A DNA stretch of 45,256 nucleotides, from NCBI GenBank assembly GCA_037968495.1, contig JBBKVP010000055.1, positions 1 to 45,256 on the forward strand, read 5' to 3'. The notes beneath the pieces are model-generated. The model did not search any database, was not told the DNA's origin, and saw nothing but the letters and a program-made list of their open reading frames with translations. Positions 27,100-33,948 of this stretch are shown one piece after another; within the stretch, counting starts at the first letter, position 1, and each line of letters starts with the position of its first letter. This stretch comes from Aestuarierythrobacter sp037968495. GTDB taxonomy: Bacteria; Pseudomonadota; Alphaproteobacteria; Sphingomonadales; Sphingomonadaceae. A program made the translations under genes and the position numbers.

Positions 27100-28631
27100 C
27101 GTTTTCGTCCTTTAAAGAAGGGTATTCTTGGGCGCCGGAGGATGCTGCCTTTGCGGAACAACCCGGTGCGCTTTTGTGGTATTTCGAACATCTCGCCAGG
27201 TCTTTCGGGATCGAGCATCGCATTATCCGCCAACGCACGTTCGGTATCATTAAGTTCAGGCATTTCAAAACATCGTAGCTGGCGGCTGTTTTGGGGGCAA
27301 TGACGGATCATGCTCGCCATAGAGCCATAATGTTCCAACAATTGCGGCACTTCAGCTTCTTCCAGACCGAGATGTTCAGCCAGCAGCGAATGGCGCAGGC
27401 TCATAATTCCACTGGCGGCATGTTCATTTCCGGGCCGCGCAGCATCAATAAATACGTCGCATTCGCTATCTAACCCCATCGACCTGTTGTTCATATTGGC
27501 TGAGCCGATTCGCACGATCTCGTCATCAACGATCATCAGCTTGGCATGGACATAAATCGGCGTGGCGCCCGTGAACGGAATGTAGATGTGAAAGCGTCCC
27601 TTTGCGTCCTTGTCGCCAATCGATCGCACCAGCCGTGCACGGGCATTGTCCATTGCCTGCTGCTCCAGCCAGCCATCGGCATGCAAAGGATTGACGATGA
27701 GCACTTCGGGCGGATCGTCTTCGCTCATCCGGCGCGCGATGCATTCGGCGATAGTACGCGAGGCGAAATACTGGCTCTCGGCATATATGTAGCGCTTGGC
27801 CCGCGCGATATGCTTGATGAAGAGCTGCTCCACTTCGTCAACCTCGCGGTGACCGGCATATTCCGCCCGGGTCCGCGCGATACCGACTTCAACGTCCTTG
27901 AATTGCGGCTCAAGCTCATCTGGCCATGCACTTCGATCAGGGTGCTGAACCGGCTCGAGTGGCTTACCCCCCGCCTTGATCCAGCGATCACGGCCAAGAG
28001 CGCCCAATGCAGACGCTGCAGGCCCTTCCAGCATCATAGTTATGTCGTGCCATGGTCCATAAACCGCACCGCGCGGGCGCTTGCGCCGCTGATCATCCTC
28101 AAGATGCTCGCGTGTATCCCAGCGGTCAGTCGTCATATCGATACCGCCGCAAACCGCGAGATTATCGTCAATCACGACAATCTTTTGGTGATGACTGCAA
28201 GCAACCGGATGCGCAGTGTCGAATTTAAAGTCGATCTGCCGGTTGGGCCACCAGCGTGCTAGATCGACCGCCATCGATCCACGTGAAAAGAACTTCAACG
28301 CGCCGTAGCTCCATTTAAGGATACGAATCTCGATATCGTCGCGGTGACGGGTAAGCCACAGTATGAAGCTTCCCAGTCGCACGGGATATTTGCCCTCGCC
28401 GCGCTTTTGATACCAGCGCCGCCCCTCCGCTAAGTGGATTCGCGTATCGAAGTCCCAGCCGATCAACAATACCCGCTTCCTCGCGTTCAGCATCGCTTGC
28501 TGCATAAGGCCGAAGTAATCTTCGGCATCGACTATTACGCTTGCACGGCCCGCACGCACGTATCGCCATACGCCGGGTTCGGTGGACGAATCGTCAAATT
28601 CCTCTGTTGCCGGTCCGGCCCCCTCACCCAA
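27096..28631 (-). CDS. Phospholipase D / cardiolipin-synthase-like protein
   Basis: A 511-residue protein with two HKD motifs: HHQKIVVIDDNLAVCGGID in the first half and YVHAKLMIVDDEIVRIGSAN in the second, each followed by the expected Asp and Gly. No transmembrane helices are evident, unlike bacterial cardiolipin synthase A, so it may be a soluble or peripheral transphosphatidylase or phospholipase. The start is TTG at 28631: AAGGAG at 28641-28646 sits nine bases upstream, overlapping the last codons of the hemerythrin gene, and no better start follows soon. It overlaps folE by four bases. Confidence 0.9.
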   Translation of the reverse strand: MGEGAGPATEEFDDSSTEPGVWRYVRAGRASVIVDAEDYFGLMQQAMLNARKRVLLIGWDFDTRIHLAEGRRWYQKRGEGKYPVRLGSFILWLTRHRDDIEIRILKWSYGALKFFSRGSMAVDLARWWPNRQIDFKFDTAHPVACSHHQKIVVIDDNLAVCGGIDMTTDRWDTREHLEDDQRRKRPRGAVYGPWHDITMMLEGPAASALGALGRDRWIKAGGKPLEPVQHPDRSAWPDELEPQFKDVEVGIARTRAEYAGHREVDEVEQLFIKHIARAKRYIYAESQYFASRTIAECIARRMSEDDPPEVLIVNPLHADGWLEQQAMDNARARLVRSIGDKDAKGRFHIYIPFTGATPIYVHAKLMIVDDEIVRIGSANMNNRSMGLDSECDVFIDAARPGNEHAASGIMSLRHSLLAEHLGLEEAEVPQLLEHYGSMASMIRHCPQNSRQLRCFEMPELNDTERALADNAMLDPERPGEMFEIPQKRTGLFRKGSILRRPRIPFFKGRKR

Positions 28632-28637
28632 TAGAAA

Positions 28638-29129
28638 TCACTCCTTCGCGTGGTGCTTAGCCTCCGGAGTGACTTTAGCGGAAGCTTTCTCTTCTTTCTT
28701 ACGGCGATTGAAGATGTCACGCATCTGTTGGGCATCTTCGTCCGTTAGATGTTTGGCGAAGTCCGGGAAGTGATCTTCTTCCTCTTCTTTGATGTGGTGG
28801 CGGTAATCATGGTCGAGCTGTTTGAACTTTGTCAGCCACGCACCAGACGACATATCAGTAGCCGCCAAATCGTTCATCGCTTCATCCAGCTCATGATGCT
28901 CGGCAACCGAGTGCCGAGTATCGTCAGTGGTTGGTGGTTTGCGCAGCATTGTTGAATAGAGAGCCTGCTCTTCGGCCGCGGCATGCCCCTTCACATCAAG
29001 CGTGAATTCTTTGAAGAGTTGCTCGCGCTCTTTTGTATCACCGCGTGTCTCCATCAATTTGTCGAGGAGCTTGCGTTGGCGGTCGTGGTCCGCCTTGAGC
29101 CGGTCGAAGATGTCGCTGGTATCAGCCAT
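28638..29129 (-). CDS. Hemerythrin HHE domain protein
   Basis: A 163-residue helical protein with the histidine/glutamate pattern of a di-iron hemerythrin-like bundle: LKADHDRQRKLLDKL, GHAAAEEQALYSTML, HSVAEHHELDEAMNDL and YRHHIKEEEEDHFPDF. Relatives bind oxygen or nitric oxide, or help repair iron-sulfur centres; which applies is unknown. The C-terminal 25 residues are highly charged. The stop codon follows the AAGGAG that serves the next gene, tying its translation to the phospholipase D gene. Confidence 0.9.
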   Translation of the reverse strand: MADTSDIFDRLKADHDRQRKLLDKLMETRGDTKEREQLFKEFTLDVKGHAAAEEQALYSTMLRKPPTTDDTRHSVAEHHELDEAMNDLAATDMSSGAWLTKFKQLDHDYRHHIKEEEEDHFPDFAKHLTDEDAQQMRDIFNRRKKEEKASAKVTPEAKHHAKE

Positions 29130-29203
29130 GATAGTATTTCCCTTTCATTTTGGCTTGTTAGGGAAACGGGTGAGGCTGTGAGCGGTTCCGGGAGAGCTTC
29201 ATT

Positions 29204-29236
29204 CAAAATCTCAGATTTTGAGCGCCCGGAAGGATT
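29204..29236. repeat. Palindrome joined to a 15-base copy of the tRNA-Arg 3' end
   Basis: CAAAATCTCAGATTTTG (29204-29220) is a perfect palindrome around one central base. It is followed at 29222-29236 by GCGCCCGGAAGGATT, which repeats 29344-29358 inside the tRNA-Arg gene in the same orientation, 122 bases away. Confidence 0.6.
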
Positions 29237-29306
29237 GGGCACGCGCTTTGCGCCAGCCCGTCTTCGCTTCGACTCCGAGATTCGGATCGTCCCATGACAG
29301 AAAACT

Positions 29307-29331
29307 AAAAAACCACCCCGGATGGGATGGC
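29307..29331 (-). terminator. Rho-independent terminator after tRNA-Arg
   Basis: On the minus strand GCCATCCC (29331-29324) pairs with GGGGTGGT (29319-29312), including two G-U pairs, around a 4-base loop and is followed by six T (29312-29307). It starts nine bases after the tRNA CCA end. Confidence 0.8.
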
Positions 29332-29339
29332 TCTTTATG

Positions 29340-29416
29340 TGGTGCGCCCGGAAGGATTCGAACCTCCGACCCCCTGATTCGTAGTCAGGTACTCTATCCA
29401 GCTGAGCTACGGGCGC
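29340..29416 (-). tRNA. tRNA-Arg (anticodon ACG)
   Basis: A 77-base cloverleaf. Acceptor strands GCGCCCG and CGGGCGC pair fully, the D arm reads AGCTCAGCTGGATAGAGT, the anticodon loop is CTACGAA within stem CTGA/TCAG, the T arm has GGAGGTTCGAATCC, and the discriminator A is followed by an encoded CCA. ACG is read as ICG after deamination and decodes CGU, CGC and CGA. Confidence 0.97.
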
Positions 29417-29486
29417 ACTTGAGGGGCGGCACATATAAGCGGTGTTCACCCTTGGCAAGTGGCTGCGAACCGCATCGGGCATTATT

Positions 29487-29909
29487 TCATATGCTTTGTA
29501 ATCGCGCCCAGGTCTCGAGCAGCTCTATATCAAGCGGCGGCTTATCCAATGCCCGCGCCTGTGCGATCGTGAACCAGCCCCACTCATTGCCTTCTATTGC
29601 CTGCGGTTCACCTCCCCACCGGCTGGCAGTGTAAAGAAGAATTACAATATCCGGATCCACCCCGCGCGCTCTGGATTGGGCAATTGCAGCGGGCGACAAG
29701 TCTGCCTCCAGCAGTGTCAGGCCCAGTTCCTCCGCAATTTCCCTTACCAGCGCACCGCGGGGGAATTCGCCCGTTTCCACCTTACCACCAGGAAATTCCC
29801 ATAGGCCCGCATGGGCTTTTCCTTCGGGGCGGCGATGCAGCAATACCCTGCCGTCTGCGCCCGTAATAGCCGCGGCCACTACGCCAAGTGATGTCGGAAT
29901 TTTTTTCAC
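29487..29909 (-). CDS. MutT-like Nudix hydrolase (probable 8-oxo-dGTP diphosphatase)
   Basis: A 140-residue Nudix protein. The box GGKVETGEFPRGALVREIAE, with ELG following, fits GX5EX7REUXEEXGU exactly, preceded by HAGLWEFPGG as in MutT. It probably removes oxidized nucleotides from the precursor pool. The frame extends to 29996, but that would run into the divergent pilin gene start; GTG at 29909 gives a family-sized protein starting KKIPTSLGVVAAAI. No strong ribosome binding site is visible for it. It is transcribed toward the tRNA-Arg gene. Confidence 0.9.
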   Translation of the reverse strand: MKKIPTSLGVVAAAITGADGRVLLHRRPEGKAHAGLWEFPGGKVETGEFPRGALVREIAEELGLTLLEADLSPAAIAQSRARGVDPDIVILLYTASRWGGEPQAIEGNEWGWFTIAQARALDKPPLDIELLETWARLQSI

Positions 29910-29990
29910 AATCGTACCGGCTGGAAACCTTTCGTTAGGACTTTTCAGCCAGAAGCAGTGTCGGTCAAACGTATTCGAGGGGAATGGCCC

Positions 29991-30173
29991 ATGCAAACGA
30001 ACAAATTTCTGAAAAGACTGATCGGAGATCGTTCGGGAGCCACGGCTATCGAGTACGGACTTATCGTATCTTTGATTGTTGTTGCGATGATCGCCGCTCT
30101 GGAAGGAGTAGCAAACGAGAACACCGGCCTTTGGGCTGTTGTTACCGAAAAGGTCACTACTGCAGGAAACTAA
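29991..30173 (+). CDS. Flp-type (type IVb) pilin, first copy
   Basis: A 60-residue class III prepilin. A short basic leader (MQTNKFLKRLIGDRSG) ends at Gly16, the expected prepilin peptidase site, followed by ATAIEYGLIVSLIVVAMIAA with Glu at +5 and a hydrophobic helix. After the helix comes a longer tail (GVANENTGLWAVVTEKV) than in the second copy. GAGGGGA seven bases before the ATG at 29991 sets the start. No tad/cpa secretion genes are in the window. Confidence 0.92.
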   Translation: MQTNKFLKRLIGDRSGATAIEYGLIVSLIVVAMIAALEGVANENTGLWAVVTEKVTTAGN

Positions 30174-30281
30174 GAGTTACGATTTGTAAAGACTTGACCA
30201 CTAGAAAAACTCACGCCTTCTTTCAGGTTTTCTGATTTGAGGGGGGCAAGGGTACCGAAGACTGAAACCAGGAGACTACAT

Positions 30282-30446
30282 ATGACTTTCTTCAAAAATC
30301 TCGTCCGCGACGAAGCTGGCGCCACCGCAATTGAATACGGCCTGATCGCTGCTCTAATCGCAGTTGCTGCAATCACCGCAATGGGCGGCCTCGGCAACCA
30401 GCTGAGCGCGACATTCGGCGAAGTGTCGACGAAGATGGCAAACTAA
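30282..30446 (+). CDS. Flp-type (type IVb) pilin, second copy
   Basis: A 54-residue prepilin of typical Flp size. The leader MTFFKNLVRDEAG is cleaved after Gly13, followed by ATAIEYGLIAALIAVAAITA (Glu at +5) and GGLGNQLSATFGEVSTKM. A CAGGAGA ribosome binding site precedes the ATG at 30282. It lies 108 bases after the first pilin and is followed by a strong terminator. It is the better match to canonical major Flp pilins. Confidence 0.93.
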   Translation: MTFFKNLVRDEAGATAIEYGLIAALIAVAAITAMGGLGNQLSATFGEVSTKMAN

Positions 30447-30484
30447 GGCTAATCGCCTTGTTACCAGCCTAACGGCTAGAGGGA

Positions 30485-30514
30485 GGCGCCGGGCGAAACC
30501 CCGGCGCCTTTTTT
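30485..30514 (+). terminator. Rho-independent terminator after the pilin genes
   Basis: GGCGCCGGG (30485-30493) and CCCGGCGCC (30500-30508) form a perfect 9-bp stem with a 6-base loop, followed by six T (30509-30514). It acts on the plus strand only, as there is no T-run on the other side. Confidence 0.93.
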
Positions 30515-30517
30515 ATG

Positions 30518-31999
30518 TCATTTGACGACGATTTTGACTTTCTGGCCTGCGGTTATGCCTTGGCTTGAACTCAAACCGTTCAATACGCGGAAACGCTCTA
30601 CCTTCCCGTCATCGTAAGCCATGCGATTTGCCAGCGACTGGACGGTATCGCCACTTCTTACAGTAACAACGCTAACCTTGCGCGGAACGATGCGTGCAGC
30701 CTCGGCAGAACTAATCCGCCGCATCGACTGGAACATCGGATTGAAGGTGCCCGAACGGCCAGCTTCGCTGATCGTCATGAAGTGGAATGCAGACGTTTTC
30801 GAAAATTCGTAAGCGAACACCACCACATCCACGTTCGATTGGCCGTTATTGACGCGCGCGGTCCCGTAGGTTGCCGGAATTCCGTTCACCGTCGTGCTCT
30901 TCATTTCTTGCGGCGTGATAGTCTGCTGTTCGCCGCCAAGCGCTGTAAATATGCCCCGAACATATGTGTCGAGATTGCCATTATACGGTCCGGTCGACAG
31001 CTGGCCGCGACCGCTATCGCCGTTGATCGAGACAGCGCGTGTTCCATTGACCATGTAAAAGCCTTGCGGTGCAGTAAATGCCAGGCGCAGATCCGGATGG
31101 GTAAAGGTACGGCCCTCAATGATACCCTGTTTAGGATCATCACCATACATAATCCCGTCAATCCGCGCCAAAAATGTGTCGCGGTTGCTTACGCCGGTCA
31201 GACCCTGCGCTTTTCCAAGTGCCGTTTGCACTCGGCTGGCAGGATCAGGGTGCGTCGATGCCCAGGCTGGCATTGTGGCGTTGCCGCGTCCTTGAAGCTG
31301 CGCTTCAAGCGAATTCTGCGCGGCCAAACTGCTCAGCAAAGTCGCCATCGCACGCGGATCATAACCGGCCTTGTTGAGATATTGGATGCCCAGCTCATCG
31401 GCCTGCAATTCCTGATTGCGCGAATAGCTGAGCGTAGCGAGCTGCGGCACTTGCGAGGAAAGCTGCTGTCCGATGTTGCCAAGCGCACTATCACCCAAAA
31501 GAACGCTGGATGCGACCTGGCCGAGAACGCCAAGAATTGAGTTGCGCTGTGATCGGGCCTGTCGCTTTTGCGAATGGCGCGCGGCAACGTGGCCGACTTC
31601 ATGACCCAAGACACCGGCCAGCTCTGCCTCATTATTCATAAGGCCGACCAGCTGGCGTGTGACATAGACATAGCCGCCGGGGATCGCAAAAGCGTTATTC
31701 ACTGACGAATTCAGCAGCGAGACTGTGAAATCATCCTGCGCATTGCCGAGGCCCGACTGGACCGAAATATTCTTCCCCACGCGCTCGACATAATTGGCGT
31801 ACGGCCCCGTCATAGCCCCGCCAAACTCAGCGAGAAGCTGCGGATGCGCTTCGGAACCCTGCTTGGCTTCGGTCGGTGTGATCGGCGAAGAAGCCGACGG
31901 GATGTTCCCGCCGCCTACGGCCGCACAGCCTGATAATGCCAATGCGCCGATAGCCGTAGTGGCGAGCGCAGAAATTTTACGAGTTTTCAAAATAGGCAT
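30518..31999 (-). CDS. M48-family metalloprotease, lipoprotein, with C-terminal LysM
   Basis: A 493-residue predicted lipoprotein. Signal peptide with lipobox LSGC puts the lipidated residue at Cys25. The zinc site is LGHEVGHVAARHS (HExxH, His133 and His137), with the downstream Glu ligand in RNQELQADELGIQYLNKAGYDP. A central DUF-like part is followed by a LysM fold at the C terminus (VRSGDTVQSLANRM to GQKVKIVVK), which binds peptidoglycan. It is probably a periplasmic quality-control protease of the BepA/YggG type. Three in-frame ATGs exist; the one at 31999 has AGGGGA just upstream and gives a standard signal peptide. Confidence 0.93.
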   Translation of the reverse strand: MPILKTRKISALATTAIGALALSGCAAVGGGNIPSASSPITPTEAKQGSEAHPQLLAEFGGAMTGPYANYVERVGKNISVQSGLGNAQDDFTVSLLNSSVNNAFAIPGGYVYVTRQLVGLMNNEAELAGVLGHEVGHVAARHSQKRQARSQRNSILGVLGQVASSVLLGDSALGNIGQQLSSQVPQLATLSYSRNQELQADELGIQYLNKAGYDPRAMATLLSSLAAQNSLEAQLQGRGNATMPAWASTHPDPASRVQTALGKAQGLTGVSNRDTFLARIDGIMYGDDPKQGIIEGRTFTHPDLRLAFTAPQGFYMVNGTRAVSINGDSGRGQLSTGPYNGNLDTYVRGIFTALGGEQQTITPQEMKSTTVNGIPATYGTARVNNGQSNVDVVVFAYEFSKTSAFHFMTISEAGRSGTFNPMFQSMRRISSAEAARIVPRKVSVVTVRSGDTVQSLANRMAYDDGKVERFRVLNGLSSSQGITAGQKVKIVVK

Positions 32000-32096
32000 A
32001 GTGTCCCCTTGCATTGTGACAATGCGGCGCACCAAACCGCAGGTTGAATTCTACATAGAGACCAACCTCCGGAACTACACAAGGTTCCAGCTAAGA

Positions 32097-33041
32097 CTAC
32101 TCCCCGAGCAGCAGGAACCGTTCTTCGCGCAAATGACGCAATTCGTCAGACGCAATGTCGCTCAGCGCGTCGAGCTCTTCACTGATCGCTTTACCGAGTG
32201 CCTGCGCAGCCTTTTTAGGATTACGGTGTGCGCCCCCAACCGGTTCTTGCACGATCCGGTCGATCACGCCAAGCTCCTGCAATTGCTGTGCCGTAATCCG
32301 CATTGCTTCCGCTGCATCGGGCGCTTTTTCAGCTGTACGCCACAGGATCGAAGCGCAACCTTCAGGTGAAATTACTGAATACACCGCATGTTCGAGCATC
32401 AGCACGCGTTCGGCACTCGCCAGTGCAACCGCGCCGCCCGAACCGCCCTCGCCCACGATGGAGGCAACCATCGGAACGCCCAGAGCGAGGCAAGCCTCGG
32501 TCGAACGGGCAATTGCTTCTGCTTGCCCGCGTTCCTCGGCCTCAACACCCGGGAATGCGCCTGAGGTGTCTACCAATGTCACCACCGGCAGGCCAAAGCG
32601 GCTGGCCATTTCCATTAGGCGGACCGCTTTGCGATAGCCCTCCGGTTTGCCCATGCCGAAATTGTGCCGCAGGCGGCTTTCGGTGTCGCTGCCCTTTTCG
32701 TGGCCGATCAACATGATTTTACGGCCATTCAGCGTTGCGAAGCCGCCCAAGATCGCTTCGTCTTCGCCATACAAGCGGTCACCGCCCAGCGGAATAAACT
32801 CGTCAAAGGCGTACTTCACATAGTCCAAGAAATGCGGTCGCTTGGGATGGCGGGCAACTTGAGTTTTCTGCCACGGCGTCAGCGCCTGATAGGTGCTGGC
32901 GAGCAGATCAGCGCTCTTCGTCTCGAGCCGTTCCAGCTCCGCGCCGATATCGACTTCATCCCCGGCAGCTGCGCTGCGCAGTTCGGTGATGCGTTTATCC
33001 AGTTCGGCGACCGGTTTCTCGAATTCGAGCCAGGTTATCAT
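32097..33041 (-). CDS. accA: Acetyl-CoA carboxylase carboxyltransferase subunit alpha AccA
   Basis: A 314-residue carboxyltransferase subunit that, with AccD, transfers CO2 from biotin-BCCP to acetyl-CoA for fatty acid synthesis. Family segments include FEKPVAELDKRITEL at the N terminus, HPKRPHFLDYV, VGEGGSGGAVAL and EGCASILWR. The start at ATG 33041 (MITWLEF) is chosen; the longer frame runs into xerD. It follows xerD by 10 bases on the same strand. Confidence 0.97.
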   Translation of the reverse strand: MITWLEFEKPVAELDKRITELRSAAAGDEVDIGAELERLETKSADLLASTYQALTPWQKTQVARHPKRPHFLDYVKYAFDEFIPLGGDRLYGEDEAILGGFATLNGRKIMLIGHEKGSDTESRLRHNFGMGKPEGYRKAVRLMEMASRFGLPVVTLVDTSGAFPGVEAEERGQAEAIARSTEACLALGVPMVASIVGEGGSGGAVALASAERVLMLEHAVYSVISPEGCASILWRTAEKAPDAAEAMRITAQQLQELGVIDRIVQEPVGGAHRNPKKAAQALGKAISEELDALSDIASDELRHLREERFLLLGE

Positions 33042-33051
33042 GTGTTCGCAG

Positions 33052-33915
33052 CTAGTCCCCCTTGGGCCCGCGGGCAAGAGTTGCATTCGCCAAGGGATGC
33101 CGTTCGTTCACTAAAGTCACCAGCCGCGCGGCATCAACATGGGTGTAAATCTGGGTCGTCGAAATGTCTGCATGTCCCAGCAATGTCTGTAAAACCCGCA
33201 GATCCGCGCCGCCTTCAAGCAGATGAGTGGCAAAGGCGTGACGCAGGACATGCGGACTGACTTTTTCCGGGGGAATATTCGCGCGACCCGCGAGCTCTTT
33301 CAACAATTGGAATAAGCGGACGCGCGAAATATGTTTTCCACGTGAGGGAAACAAAAAGCGCCCCTCACCATGGCGGACCTCCAACCAGCGCGACAAGGCC
33401 TGCACTGCCCGTTCGCTAACCGGCACCATGCGCGCTTGGCCCCCCTTGCCCATCACAGTCAGGAATGGCGCATCTCGCGGGACGGCTGACAGCGGCAGGG
33501 AAACAAGCTCTGTCGCCCGAAGGCCCGAGCCGTAGAGAAGCTCAAGTAAGGCCAGCAAACGGACGGACGCAGTTCTGCCTGAAGCAGCTTCCTCTTCGAC
33601 GCACAGGAACAGCGCATCCACTTGATCATGTGACAATATCTTGGGCAGCAGGCGCCGCGCTGCCGGGCGCGGCAAAGCGGGCGACGGATCATCACCGCGA
33701 ATGCCCTCTTCCGCCAGAAAACCGTAGAACTGCCGCAAAGCTGACGATTTGCGTGACACGCTGGACGGCGCCAGATGCGCCCAGGCCTTGCCAAGGCTCG
33801 ATAAAGCCGCACCATCAGCTTGTGACAAATCGCCCAGCAATTCGTCCGCTGCCGTCAGATCGCGCCGATAGGCCGCAATAGTATTCGCCGCTGCGCCGCG
33901 CTCAGCGGCCAGCAT
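33052..33915 (-). CDS. xerD: Tyrosine recombinase XerD
   Basis: A 287-residue (from the first ATG) tyrosine recombinase resolving chromosome dimers at dif with XerC. Catalytic residues: Arg in YGSGLRATELVSL, Lys in the beta-hairpin VMGKGGQARMVP, HVLRHAFATHLLEGG (His-x-x-Arg), LLGHADISTTQIYTHV (His, then the Tyr nucleophile). The N terminus seems short: the ten codons before the ATG read ISGAIDDFLA in frame, which looks like the missing XerD N terminus, but no ATG, GTG or TTG occurs before the in-frame TAG at 33951. The true start may be the ATT at 33945 (297 residues). Confidence 0.94.
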   Translation of the reverse strand: MLAAERGAAANTIAAYRRDLTAADELLGDLSQADGAALSSLGKAWAHLAPSSVSRKSSALRQFYGFLAEEGIRGDDPSPALPRPAARRLLPKILSHDQVDALFLCVEEEAASGRTASVRLLALLELLYGSGLRATELVSLPLSAVPRDAPFLTVMGKGGQARMVPVSERAVQALSRWLEVRHGEGRFLFPSRGKHISRVRLFQLLKELAGRANIPPEKVSPHVLRHAFATHLLEGGADLRVLQTLLGHADISTTQIYTHVDAARLVTLVNERHPLANATLARGPKGD

Positions 33916-33948
33916 GGCGAGAAAGTCATCGATAGCGCCTGAAATGGC

